DNA of 23,411 nt, from IMG/VR virus record IMGVR_UViG_3300037119_001821, positions 1 to 23,411 of that record, one strand, 5' to 3'. The notes under the pieces were generated by a model. The model saw only the letters and a list, made by a program, of their open reading frames with translations. It was not told the origin of the DNA and searched no databases. Positions 1 through 7,300 of the stretch are shown here, one piece after another (within the stretch, counting starts at the first letter, position 1; each line of letters starts with the position of its first letter). This stretch comes from a virus. The position numbers and the translations under genes are program-made.

Positions 1-490
1 GGTCGCTGTCGACCCGTCCGGTGGTTCGGACCCTGAGAATGATGAGCAGGGCATCGTGGTAGCCGGTAAGGGGGTAGACGGCCGCGGATACGTGCTAGCT
101 GATCGCTCCTGCAAACTGAGCCCTGACGGTTGGGCCCGGCGGGCCGTGCAAGCCTACCTCGACTTCAAGGCCGATCGTATCGTGTATGAAAAGAACTTCG
201 GCGGCGACATGGTTGAGGCTACGATCAAGACGGCGGCGCGGGCGATGGGAGTCACGGTACCCACCAAGGCGGTTACGGCCAGCCGGGGCAAGCAGCTCCG
301 CGCGCAGCCTATAGCGGCGCTCTATGAGCAGGGGCGTGTCACGCATTGCGAGGTGTTCGCAGACCTGGAGTCGCAAATGTGTGAGTGGACGCCGGAGAGC
401 GGCACTAGCCCGGACCGGCTCGATGCGCTGGTGTTCGCGCTATCGGACTTCATGGTGACGAATGCGCCGAAGTGGGGGGTTGCAGCCTGA
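1..490 (+). CDS. terL: Terminase large subunit, C-terminal nuclease part (5' partial)
   Basis: The reading frame is open from base 2 and its start lies outside the window, so only about 162 C-terminal residues are present. It begins with VAVDPSGG, which matches the first catalytic Asp strand of the RNase H-like nuclease of phage terminases. A central YEKNFGGD strand and a C-terminal SPDRLDALVFAL segment, with its conserved Asp, fit the rest of the metal-binding site. The family packages DNA into proheads: an N-terminal ATPase (not seen here) drives translocation and this domain cuts concatemers. The stop overlaps the ATG of the portal gene, the usual terminase-portal order. A GTG at 56 is in frame but is not the true start, because conserved sequence lies upstream of it. 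Confidence 0.9.
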   Translation, partial: VAVDPSGGSDPENDEQGIVVAGKGVDGRGYVLADRSCKLSPDGWARRAVQAYLDFKADRIVYEKNFGGDMVEATIKTAARAMGVTVPTKAVTASRGKQLRAQPIAALYEQGRVTHCEVFADLESQMCEWTPESGTSPDRLDALVFALSDFMVTNAPKWGVAA

Positions 491-2112
491 TGGCCTCACG
501 TTGTTTCCGCTGCGGCGCCCGCTCATCTAACGCCTACTGTGACGTGTGTACCTCCGGTCTGAAGACTGTCTTAGGGCCGCCGTCTCAGGCGCTCGTTGCC
601 CGGATCATTACCGATAGCCAGGCGGTTGAGGCCAAAGCCGCCGGCGACATGACCTTCGGCCGCGGCGGCACCCGATGGTCGGCCGGCATCGGCAGCACCG
701 AGTACGACTACCGGGCCAGCGTCGGAGACAGTCGTGGGAACGCTGCCGTTATGGCATGCGTGCGCTGGGCCTGCCGCACCTTTCCCGAGGCGCCCACCGT
801 AGTTGAAACCAAGGCCGCGAAAGGTTGGGCGCAGTCTGACGAGCACCCGCTGCTCTCACTCCTAGCCAGGCCAAACCAGTACTATTCGGGCCTGCATCTT
901 TGGTCCGCGACCCTAGCCGACTGGATGCTGACCGGCAATGCCTACTGGGTGAAGCGTAGGACGGGCCAGGGCCGCCCGGTTGAGCTGTGGTGGATTCCAT
1001 CATCGATGTTGGAGCCGGCGTGGCCTGACAATGACCCGACCGTGTTTATCGGCTGGTACGACTACACGGTTGAGGGACAGGTAACGAAGTTCCCGGTAGA
1101 AGATGTGGTTCACTACCGTGATGGGTTCGACCCGGCGAACATCCGCAAGGGGCTATCCGGGATAGCCGCCCTACTCCGCGAGATTGCGACGGATAACGAG
1201 GCGGCGAACTGGACCGCCTCGATGCTGCGCAACGTGGGCGTGCCGTCCGTGGTGCTCAGTCCGGACGGGGATTACGAGGTTGACGGAGACGTAGCCGAGG
1301 AATCACGCGACCGGTGGGTAGCGCGAACCACGGGCGACCGGCGCGGTGGGCCGATCTTCATGAGTGGACGGACAAAGGTCTCGGTTCTCTCGTTTAGTCC
1401 CGAGCAGATGCAGATGCGGGACCAGCGACGGATTCCTGAGGAGCGGGTCTCGGCCATCTTCGGAACGCCGGCTGTGGTGGTGGGGCTCGGGGCAGGGCTC
1501 GACCGGAGCACGTTCGCGAACATGGCAGAGGCGCGCGAGGCGGCTTACGAGTCCATGCTGATTCCGACCCAGCGCCTGTTTGCGGCCGATATGAATACCC
1601 AGCTTCTGCCCGACTTTGGCGACCCGGCTCGATTGCGCATTGGCTTTGACCTGGGCCAGGTTCGGGTACTGCAGGCTGATCAGAACGCGCTCCATGAGCG
1701 GGCTAGAGGTGACTTGGCGGGCGGCCTGGTGACGCTCAACGAAGGCCGAGAAATGATCTCACTGGAGCCGTTGCCGGGTAAGGATGGCGAGGTCTACTTT
1801 ATCCCGACCGGGGTGACCGTGACGCCGGCCAACGATCTATTGCCGCCGGAGCCTGAGGCTGTGCCGGCAGCGTTGGCGCCAGGGCAGCCGGCAGATGATG
1901 GAGACGAGGAAGAGCCGCCGCCGGATGATGAACCAGCCAAGGCGCTAGTGCTCAAGGATGGCACGGTGCTCGCTGTCCCTGATGGCGATGTCGAGATCGG
2001 ACCGGATGATGCGCGGATGGCGCTGGCGCTTTGGGACGAGATTTATCCGCAGTACAGAGGGCTACTCAACGCGGATTTGACAGGAGTCAACGGGCGCAAC
2101 GGGCATGGCTAG
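490..2112 (+). CDS. HK97-type portal protein with N-terminal zinc ribbon
   Basis: The protein is about 540 aa and fits the HK97-like portal family, which forms the dodecameric ring at the head vertex through which DNA enters and to which connector proteins attach. Portal-like features include NAAVMACVRWACRTFPEAP near residue 80, the GNAYW segment, and the FGTPAVVVGLG region before the long clip/stem helices. The C-terminus is acidic and proline-rich. I chose the ATG at 490, which overlaps the terminase stop as TGATG; a GTG at 472 is in frame but less likely. Unusually, residues 5-20 hold two CxxC pairs (C5/C8 and C17/C20), a small zinc ribbon ahead of the portal fold. Confidence 0.93.
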   Translation: MASRCFRCGARSSNAYCDVCTSGLKTVLGPPSQALVARIITDSQAVEAKAAGDMTFGRGGTRWSAGIGSTEYDYRASVGDSRGNAAVMACVRWACRTFPEAPTVVETKAAKGWAQSDEHPLLSLLARPNQYYSGLHLWSATLADWMLTGNAYWVKRRTGQGRPVELWWIPSSMLEPAWPDNDPTVFIGWYDYTVEGQVTKFPVEDVVHYRDGFDPANIRKGLSGIAALLREIATDNEAANWTASMLRNVGVPSVVLSPDGDYEVDGDVAEESRDRWVARTTGDRRGGPIFMSGRTKVSVLSFSPEQMQMRDQRRIPEERVSAIFGTPAVVVGLGAGLDRSTFANMAEAREAAYESMLIPTQRLFAADMNTQLLPDFGDPARLRIGFDLGQVRVLQADQNALHERARGDLAGGLVTLNEGREMISLEPLPGKDGEVYFIPTGVTVTPANDLLPPEPEAVPAALAPGQPADDGDEEEPPPDDEPAKALVLKDGTVLAVPDGDVEIGPDDARMALALWDEIYPQYRGLLNADLTGVNGRNGHG

Positions 2113-2371
2113 CGCGGTGGTCAAGCGGTCGGATGTCTCCGAGTTCTTGCTACTTCAGGCGTGTGAATGGTTTCACGACGGCACGGTTGAGTGGACTCCT
2201 GATGAGACCTTGGTCGAGTGGTACCCCTCCAAAGTGATCCTGGCGCGGATGGAACAGCTCCAAGATCAAGGACTGCTTGAGGTCGGCGTTAGCCTGAGAA
2301 CAGCGTGGCTGAGCGACAAGGGCAAGAAGCGCCTAGAGGAGTTGTCGAGAGGCCCAAATGGCGTCGCTTAG
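2105..2371 (+). CDS. Small winged-helix-like protein of unknown role
   Basis: The product is 88 aa and overlaps both the portal end and the minor capsid start. Residues about 45-80 (VILARMEQLQDQGLLEVGVS, then an aromatic/basic turn and SDKGKKRLEEL) read like the recognition helix and wing of a winged helix-turn-helix: a helix ending in GLL/GLI, then a beta-hairpin, then DKGKKRLEEL. The function is unknown. It could be a DNA-binding regulator or a packaging accessory protein. It is not a typical small terminase, which would lie upstream of the large subunit. The gene is supported by its tight overlap with both neighbours and its codon use. The family call is only pattern recognition. Confidence 0.7.
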   Translation: MASAVVKRSDVSEFLLLQACEWFHDGTVEWTPDETLVEWYPSKVILARMEQLQDQGLLEVGVSLRTAWLSDKGKKRLEELSRGPNGVA

Positions 2372-3002
2372 ATGGTCTTATGATCGCAACGCGCACCGGT
2401 ACCGCGACGGCAACACGGGCCGCTTCCTCACGAACCAGACCATCATCGATCTCCGCGATGGCCTACTCGACTCTCGCGTCAGCGCTACGAAGTCGCTCTC
2501 CGAGGCCCTCGCAGATGGCCGGATCGATCTGCCCGGCTGGCAATCTGGCATGCGCGCGGTGAGTAAGGATACGGCCGTCGCTGAGTACCTCTTCGGCCGC
2601 GGCGGTATCAATGCCATGACGCAGGCAGACTATGGCCGGGTAGGAGCGTTGGTTAAAGAGCAGTACCAGTTCCTGCAGGGATTCGCTCAAGACATCTCAG
2701 ACGGCAAGCTGAGCGAGAAGCAGATCGAGGCGCGTGCCGCCATGTACGCCCATGCTGGCGTGACGGCGCATAGCGTGGGGCAGGAGGCGGCTTACGGTGG
2801 GCGCTTGAACTTGCCGGCGCATCCTGGAAGTGCAGAATGCTTGACGAGATGTCGATGCCACTGGTCAATTCAGGAAGGGCCGGAAGCCTGGGTCTGCACA
2901 TGGGTTAGGACTAGTGGAGAATCGTGCGCGACCTGTATCAGTCGAGCGTCGACCTGGAATCCGTTTGTCCAGTCCAAAGTCAACCTGCGGGTGGTGGCGT
3001 AG
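2358..3002 (+). CDS. Minor capsid / head morphogenesis-like protein
   Basis: The product is 214 aa and starts inside the end of the preceding gene. The N-terminal half is helical. The middle carries an HSVGQEAAYGG turn and an LPAHPGSAECLTRCRCHWSI segment, a Cys-rich tail that follows the LPAxPG...C.C.W pattern seen in phage minor head proteins placed after the portal. Two more Cys (C-A-T-C) and a terminal STWNPF complete a possible metal-binding module. Family members are thought to sit near the portal and take part in head assembly. At 214 residues it is short for the Mu F-like family, so it is a compact form. No frameshift or break is visible. Confidence 0.72.
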   Translation: MASLRWSYDRNAHRYRDGNTGRFLTNQTIIDLRDGLLDSRVSATKSLSEALADGRIDLPGWQSGMRAVSKDTAVAEYLFGRGGINAMTQADYGRVGALVKEQYQFLQGFAQDISDGKLSEKQIEARAAMYAHAGVTAHSVGQEAAYGGRLNLPAHPGSAECLTRCRCHWSIQEGPEAWVCTWVRTSGESCATCISRASTWNPFVQSKVNLRVVA

Positions 3003-3329
3003 ATGGATGCAATTGATCATCTGCAAGAGCTGCGAGAGCTAAACGAACGGATCATCTGCACGGCGACATTCTATGTCCAGTGTCGGGAGTGCCAGCATCG
3101 GAACAAGGTTAATCTTGTTGTGCCGGTGAACCCTCAACTCTATCTTGAGGATCATGTGATGCGCGAATCGTTGCTGAATGCCCGGTTCTCTCCGTCTACG
3201 TGCAAAGCGTTCGCTGAAGACTTAGGTTGTCCAGCCTGCTCGGCACATGATTTCGAGGTTGGCGAGGTGACCCGTCTTCCTGCTTACCTCGATGGAGATC
3301 CGATGCGCTTGCCGGTGGACTTGGAGTGA
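3003..3329 (+). CDS. Hypothetical Cys-containing protein
   Basis: The 108-aa product starts at an ATG directly after the stop of the minor capsid gene. I do not recognise the family. Visible features are CRECQH near residue 27 and GCPAC near residue 76, two CxxC pairs about 45 residues apart that could together bind one zinc. The N-terminus is helical (LQELRELNERI). It is the first of four short ORFs filling the space between the minor capsid gene and the HNH gene. The overlapping stop/start with the next gene supports co-translation. No function can be assigned. Confidence 0.65.
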   Translation: MDAIDHLQELRELNERIICTATFYVQCRECQHRNKVNLVVPVNPQLYLEDHVMRESLLNARFSPSTCKAFAEDLGCPACSAHDFEVGEVTRLPAYLDGDPMRLPVDLE

Positions 3330-3640
3330 TGCACGATCCAGACTGCGGTTGGATCAAGGCTATCCGCCGCGCGAGAGAACGGATTGCGTACCGATATCGG
3401 CACGAGCCGAAGCGGCCGACGTGTGTAGGAGGCAATGTTTCGTATCACCGCGATTGTTATCACGCTGACGAGTGCTGCGGCGAGCGTGTACTGTCGCGGC
3501 CGCTGCTTTCGTGGAGACTTTGGCATCGCACGGGAATAGATGATGGTCCCCTTCGGCACATCGACCCTTACCGCCGCTGGCAAGCCGGTATCGCGACAGG
3601 ACTGTTCGGGCCGAGCTCGGCTGAGGAGCTGGCGCGGTGA
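3329..3640 (+). CDS. Hypothetical small basic protein
   Basis: The product is 103 aa. The ATG overlaps the upstream stop as TGATG; a GTG one codon earlier is possible but adds nothing. The protein is Arg- and His-rich, with an HRDCYHADECC cluster near the middle that may bind metal, and ends in PSSAEELAR. Its own end overlaps the GTG of the following ORF. I recognise no family. Coding status rests on the chain of overlapping stop/start pairs and continuity of the operon. A 171-aa reverse-strand ORF across the same bases looks like a shadow, since it has no Shine-Dalgarno and runs against the operon. Confidence 0.55.
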   Translation: MHDPDCGWIKAIRRARERIAYRYRHEPKRPTCVGGNVSYHRDCYHADECCGERVLSRPLLSWRLWHRTGIDDGPLRHIDPYRRWQAGIATGLFGPSSAEELAR

Positions 3641-3816
3641 CCGAACGCCCGTGGTCCACTATGCCCGTCACGGGCGCGCAGCACGATGCCTGGATGGCTG
3701 AGGAGCGGCAGCAAGTGCAGTATCCGTCGTGGGTGTTGACCGAGTGCCAGTGCGGCGAGTACGACCGCATCCATAAGCACGAATGCCGGTCATTGATGCT
3801 GGATATTGAGCGGTGA
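3637..3816 (+). CDS. 59-aa Cys-containing small protein
   Basis: This short gene begins with a GTG that overlaps the previous stop (GTGA) and ends in another GTGA overlap with the next gene. The product is acidic and Trp-rich in its first half. It ends with CQCGEYDRIHKHEC, a Cys/His cluster (C37, C39, C50 plus histidines) that could hold one zinc ion. The family is unknown. The call rests on the double four-base overlap, which is typical of translational coupling, and on the Cys/His pattern it shares with its neighbours. Confidence 0.5.
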   Translation: MTERPWSTMPVTGAQHDAWMAEERQQVQYPSWVLTECQCGEYDRIHKHECRSLMLDIER

Positions 3817-3986
3817 CCGACTTCAGTTGCCGCCACTGCAAGCGCGGGCGCTTCATCGGCCGGGGTGAGGGGCACGGGCGGTTCTGGCTCCAGTGCAAGG
3901 CGTGCAGTAAGTGGCAGTGGGTCAAGTTCGATACCGAGGCGCGACCGCCAAGGGTCGCGCTTGCGGAGTTACTTCCGATAGGCTAG
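3813..3986 (+). CDS. Com-like zinc-finger small protein
   Basis: This 57-aa product starts at a GTG overlapping the previous stop. It has the layout of the Com family: a short N-terminus, SCRHCKRGRFIGRG with C6 and C9, about 18 residues, then QCKAC with C28 and C31, and a short tail. Com of phage Mu is a zinc-finger RNA-binding activator of translation of the DNA-modification gene mom. Com-like proteins also occur where no mom gene is near, and no mom-like gene is visible here. It is the last gene before the antisense HNH endonuclease. Family assignment is by motif and spacing only. Confidence 0.55.
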   Translation: MTDFSCRHCKRGRFIGRGEGHGRFWLQCKACSKWQWVKFDTEARPPRVALAELLPIG

Positions 3987-3989
3987 ACT
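3961..3989 (+). promoter_or_regulatory. Possible sigma70-type promoter before a hairpin
   Basis: TTGCGG at 3961-3966 and TAGACT at 3984-3989 are separated by exactly 17 bp. Each hexamer matches the bacterial consensus only partly, and the pair overlaps the end of the Com-like gene. If active, transcription would start near 3996 and run into the hairpin at 4016-4065, giving a short RNA. Weak evidence. Confidence 0.2.
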
Positions 3990-4015
3990 GCTAGCAATCG
4001 AACACATGGGCTCCT

Positions 4016-4075
4016 GATGCCCTTTCGGCCCAATGTCCTCCTGATGGACGGGTCGGGAGGGCATCTTTGCTTTCT
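4016..4075 (+). terminator. Long hairpin with T-rich tail, left of the HNH gene
   Basis: GATGCCCT (4016-4023) pairs perfectly with AGGGCATC (4058-4065). The stem continues through two T-G wobbles and CGGCCC/GGGTCG (4026-4031 with 4050-4055). After a 3-nt bulge, GTCC/GGAC (4035-4038 with 4046-4049) closes a 7-nt loop. TTTGCTTTCT follows directly on the + strand. This could be a rho-independent terminator shielding the antisense HNH gene, or the body of a small RNA. The T tract is interrupted, so efficiency is uncertain. The 105 bases between the Com-like gene and the HNH stop hold nothing else I can identify. Confidence 0.5.
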
Positions 4076-4090
4076 CCGAGCCGTGCCAGC

Positions 4091-4840
4091 CTAACTGAAG
4101 AATCCTGTTTTCTGCTCGATGTGCAGCGCCCGGTGGCACTCCTCATGGAGCGTCAAGCCGTTGCTGACCTCGAAGCGAAGTTCCGGACGGCGCGACCACA
4201 GTTCGATGTGGTGGGCATGCAGATCGCCGCCCCGCCTGCTGCAACTCTGACAAGTCCAGTTGTCTCGGGTGAAGACGGCGGTACGCCAGGCTTTGTACTG
4301 CCAGCCGGATCGGTCCTGCATCTCGCTGCGTTGAGAAATGCCCCGGCAAGCATCGGAGCAGTACAATCCGTGCCCATCTCGAATGGTGTACGGCTTGACG
4401 TAGAACACCGCCGAGCAGATTCGACAGGTGCGGTCTTCGCCGGTTCTCGGGGTCGGCGCTCGGCGCGACCGCCATTCTCGGTAGTCTCGCTGTTGCCAAT
4501 AGCAGGTCGCTGTGCAGTACGCACTTTGACCGCGTTTCAGGTTGGCGGCGCTGACGTAGAATGCCACTCCACAACCACGGCAGGTTCGTTCCTCGCCGCG
4601 AAGTTGTGCGATGCCTTGGCAGTCCCTAGAGCAATATCGTCCGCCGCCCTTTGTGATGAAGCTGGCGCGAACGGTGAACGCTTTTTGGCATTGGGCGCAG
4701 ATACAAGCAACCCGGTTCGCCTGCCAACGGTTCCGTGCCGAACAGCCTCGCGAACAGAAGGTTCCCTTGCCTTTGCGAACCTGACGAGCAAGAGGAACAA
4801 AGAGCGCGCCGCACTCGGCACAGGTACACTGTGTGGGCAT
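4091..4840 (-). CDS. HNH endonuclease with four tandem zinc knuckles (free-standing homing type)
   Basis: The product is 249 aa on the strand opposite to the operon. The C-terminal domain is a standard HNH nuclease: WRTAVFTRDNWTCQSC (C197, C200), HAHH (H210, H211), a conserved N227, and EECHRALH (C235, H236, H240). Ahead of it lie four knuckles with identical spacing CX2CX18CX3C: C7/C10/C29/C33, C48/C51/C70/C74, C87/C90/C109/C113 and C139/C142/C161/C165. They probably bind DNA or stabilise the protein through zinc. The ATG at 4840 is preceded by GAGGAG (4849-4854 on this strand) at good spacing. Free-standing HNH genes in phage structural clusters usually act as homing endonucleases that cleave a nearby site in related phages. 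Opposite orientation and flanking hairpins fit an inserted element. Confidence 0.88.
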   Translation of the reverse strand: MPTQCTCAECGALFVPLARQVRKGKGTFCSRGCSARNRWQANRVACICAQCQKAFTVRASFITKGGGRYCSRDCQGIAQLRGEERTCRGCGVAFYVSAANLKRGQSAYCTATCYWQQRDYREWRSRRAPTPRTGEDRTCRICSAVFYVKPYTIRDGHGLYCSDACRGISQRSEMQDRSGWQYKAWRTAVFTRDNWTCQSCSRRGGDLHAHHIELWSRRPELRFEVSNGLTLHEECHRALHIEQKTGFFS

Positions 4841-4862
4841 CGAGCTAACTCCTCGGTGTCGT

Positions 4863-4897
4863 GCTCCCGGCCGTCTTCAGCGGCGCGGGAGCTTTCT
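4863..4897 (+). terminator. Hairpin with TTTCT tail, right of the HNH gene
   Basis: GCTCCCG (4863-4869) pairs with CGGGAGC (4886-4892). GCCG (4870-4873) pairs with CGGC (4881-4884) around a 7-nt loop, with one bulged G, and TTTCT follows. Read on + it resembles a rho-independent terminator just before the protease gene. Read on the other strand it lies in the 5' leader of the HNH mRNA, just upstream of its Shine-Dalgarno, and could dampen translation. Which role applies cannot be told from sequence. Confidence 0.45.
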
Positions 4898-4931
4898 GTT
4901 GCTCTGATTATAGCCCATTCGGGGGTGGCTT

Positions 4932-5696
4932 ATGCCGGAAACTAAGCACTTTTCTACGAAGGCGAGCATCACTGAGTCGGGAGATGGTCAGGGTATTATT
5001 GAAGCTGCTTTTTCAGTCTTCGATGTGACTGATAGTGATGGAGATGTGGTGCTCAGGTCCGCCTTTAAAGAAGGCCAAGAAGTACCAATGGTGTGGTCCC
5101 ATAATTGGGACATGCCTATCGGGAAAGGGACCGTACATGTTACTCCGAAGCAGGCAGTGTTTAAAGGTAATCTATGGTTAGACACTGAAGACGGATTACA
5201 AGCATTCCGTAAAATGCGCAACGCGGGTACGTTGCAAGAATTTTCGTGGGGATTCCAAATCCTTGATGCAGAACCGGGCGTCAAAGATGGGCAGCAAGTC
5301 AGATTTATTAAGGATGCTACCCTATTTGAGGTTTCTCCGGTGCTTGTAGGATCGAATAGAGCCACGAGATTACTGTCGCTCAAGGCCGCTGAGCCGGCCG
5401 ACGCCGTTGACGACCCCCACCCGCCTGAACCTGACGAGCCTGAGACGCTCATGGATCGGCTTGAAAGCGCTGCTGCTGGTGTCGAAGCGCTGATCAAGTT
5501 GGCCGAGGACGATGGCCTCGTAGATGAAGAAACCCGGATGGCGTTCAAAGGCGTGACGGTCCGACTTGGTTGGGCTCGTTCCGCTATCGAAGCCGTACTT
5601 ACGCGTACCGACCCGATTCACAGGATAGAGCCGCTAAACCAGTACCGGCGGTTCCAAGAACTGACGGCCCGCCACGGGCTGTCTACAACCCCATAA
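4932..5696 (+). CDS. HK97-type prohead protease
   Basis: The product is 254 aa and fits the U35/HK97 prohead protease family, which cleaves scaffold and capsid N-termini inside the prohead. Residues 52-66 contain MVWSHNWDMPIGKG with the conserved catalytic His57. LQEFSWGFQI supplies Ser105, and LFEVSPVLVG around residue 133 is the last conserved strand. The C-terminal third (from about residue 150) is acidic and proline-rich, then helical, and may serve as a scaffold-like extension. Codon use changes sharply near base 5380: by hand count 4981-5340 is about 47% GC, while 5401-5460 is 67%. The catalytic domain therefore seems to have a different recent origin from the C-terminal part. The gene sits immediately upstream of the capsid gene, as usual. 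Confidence 0.92.
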   Translation: MPETKHFSTKASITESGDGQGIIEAAFSVFDVTDSDGDVVLRSAFKEGQEVPMVWSHNWDMPIGKGTVHVTPKQAVFKGNLWLDTEDGLQAFRKMRNAGTLQEFSWGFQILDAEPGVKDGQQVRFIKDATLFEVSPVLVGSNRATRLLSLKAAEPADAVDDPHPPEPDEPETLMDRLESAAAGVEALIKLAEDDGLVDEETRMAFKGVTVRLGWARSAIEAVLTRTDPIHRIEPLNQYRRFQELTARHGLSTTP

Positions 5697-5706
5697 GGAG
5701 GGGTAG

Positions 5707-6969
5707 ATGGCTTCATTGGTAGAGCGTCGCGAGGAACTGATCGAGAAGAGCGAGTATCTGCATCGGATTTTCCAAGAAGCCGGCGGCCAGGATGTGATGG
5801 ACCTGGATAAGGTCAAGCTCATTGATGGCGACACGCATTACAAGGCCGGAGAAATCAAGCGCCTGAATGACGAACTGACCGCGATCGGGATCGATGTCGA
5901 TCGTCTCAGCTTACTTCAGCAGATTGGCAAGAACAACGAGCACACGCTGGAAAAAGCTGGCGCGCCGGCCGGCGGTGGCTTCCCGTTCCCGGGTGGCAGC
6001 TCAGCTCCGAGAAGCGGCCACACGAGCATTCAGCAGAGCCTGAAAAAATACATCTCTGAGCAGAAGCAGTACCGCGAGTTCCGTGACGGCCGCGCCCGCT
6101 CGGTCAGCATGGAGATGCCGATCGCTGACTTCAAGACGCTCATCACGCTGACCACGATCAATGCCCAGGCGGATCGGCGCGAGCCGATTGACATGGCGCT
6201 TGAGGACCGTACCATCGCGGACCTCTGCCTTCAGGGCTCGGTCGACGGGAACACGGTCGAGTACTACGAAGAGACCACGTTTACCAACGCGGCCGCGACC
6301 GTGGCTGAGGGCGGCACGAAGCAGGAATCGGCGCTGGCCTGGACGCTACGGACCGAGAGCGTCCGAAAAATCGCACACTGGATTCCGGCCACGGCTGAGG
6401 CGCTGGCTGATGTCAGCTTCCTGGAGTCTCAGATCCGAGGACGGCTGGCGTTCGGTGTCCGGCGGATCGAAGAGGCGCAGATTTACGGCGGCGATGGTAG
6501 CGCTCCGAACCTTCGGGGGATCCTGAATCGATCAGGTATCCAGACTCAGGCGAAGGGCGCCGACCCGACCCCTGACGCCATTTACAAGGCAATGCAGAAG
6601 GTCAGGGGTGCTTCTGGTGCCGGCTTTGCAGAGCCGACTGCGGTAGTCCTGCACCCGAACGATTGGACCGATATCAAGCTGCTCCGGACGGCGGACGGTA
6701 TCTACATCTGGGGTAACCCGAGTGATGAGGGTCCGGACCGCATCTGGGGCAAGACCGTTCGTCAGACCACGGCCGCGACCGAGGGTACTGGGTTGGTTGG
6801 CGCGTTCCGTCCCTACGCTGAGGTTCTGAGGCGCGAGGGGATCACGATCACCCTGAGCACCGAGCACAGCACGTACTTCATTGAGAACAAGGTGGCGATC
6901 CTGGCGGAGTCTCGACTTGCGTTGGCTGTTTATAGGCCCTCCGCGTTCGCAACCGTGACGGGCATCTAG
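5707..6969 (+). CDS. HK97-fold major capsid protein
   Basis: The product is 420 aa, a usual length for precursors of the HK97-fold family that builds the icosahedral shell. Residues 1-105 are charged and helical (EERREELIEKSEYLH-like character), fitting a delta/scaffold domain removed by the upstream protease. The mature part follows, with an E-loop/P-domain region around the FKTLITLTTINAQ and LCLQGSVDGNTVEYYEETTF segments. RIEEAQIYGGDGSAPNLRGILN and the late AVLHPNDWTDIKLLRTADGIYIWGNP region (quoted loosely) follow, both hallmarks of the family. The ATG is preceded by a strong AAGGAGGGG. It is expected to be the most abundant product of the operon. Confidence 0.95.
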   Translation: MASLVERREELIEKSEYLHRIFQEAGGQDVMDLDKVKLIDGDTHYKAGEIKRLNDELTAIGIDVDRLSLLQQIGKNNEHTLEKAGAPAGGGFPFPGGSSAPRSGHTSIQQSLKKYISEQKQYREFRDGRARSVSMEMPIADFKTLITLTTINAQADRREPIDMALEDRTIADLCLQGSVDGNTVEYYEETTFTNAAATVAEGGTKQESALAWTLRTESVRKIAHWIPATAEALADVSFLESQIRGRLAFGVRRIEEAQIYGGDGSAPNLRGILNRSGIQTQAKGADPTPDAIYKAMQKVRGASGAGFAEPTAVVLHPNDWTDIKLLRTADGIYIWGNPSDEGPDRIWGKTVRQTTAATEGTGLVGAFRPYAEVLRREGITITLSTEHSTYFIENKVAILAESRLALAVYRPSAFATVTGI

Positions 6970-6970
6970 G

Positions 6971-7300
6971 ATGCCTGTTTCCTACGACGGCGGTGTCACG
7001 ACCCTCCAGGCTGCCGCTGTCGCGACTGCTGATGGTGTGGCGCTGGACGTCAAGGGGGCTGAACGGCTGACCGTGCAGGTCTCCGGGACGTTCTCGGGGA
7101 CCGTCGCTTTCGAGGGGACGCTTGATGACACCACCTGGTTCGCGGTCGGTCTCAAGACCGCCGCGGACGGCGCGGCGGTGACCACCGTGACAGCGGCCGG
7201 CGTCTGGAAGCGAACTCCGGACCTGGCGCTCAGCCTGTTTCGGGCGCGGGTCAGTGTGTACGCCTCGGGCGATATCACCGTCGTGGCGATGAAGGAGTAA
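6971..7300 (+). CDS. Hypothetical beta-rich protein, possible head decoration protein
   Basis: The 109-aa product begins one base after the capsid stop. The sequence alternates hydrophobic and polar residues (LTVQVSGTFSGTVAFEGTLD) as in a beta-sandwich. It contains a DDTTWFAVG turn seen in small phage structural proteins, and has no charged helices. Position right behind the major capsid gene is where decoration or cement proteins are often encoded. I do not recognise a specific family, so the decoration role is inferred from position and predicted fold. Confidence 0.6.
   Translation: MPVSYDGGVTTLQAAAVATADGVALDVKGAERLTVQVSGTFSGTVAFEGTLDDTTWFAVGLKTAADGAAVTTVTAAGVWKRTPDLALSLFRARVSVYASGDITVVAMKE

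Noticed and set aside
3360-3875. 171-aa minus ORF over the small Cys-rich genes
   Set aside because: It has no Shine-Dalgarno. The + strand shows a chain of coupled starts and zinc-type motifs instead.
3813-3986. A mom-type DNA modification gene partnered with the Com-like protein
   Set aside because: No Mom-like frame lies next to it; the next gene is the antisense HNH endonuclease.
4067-4945. 292-aa + strand ORF opposite the HNH gene
   Set aside because: It is an antisense shadow. The minus strand has clear zinc knuckles, an HNH motif and a good Shine-Dalgarno.
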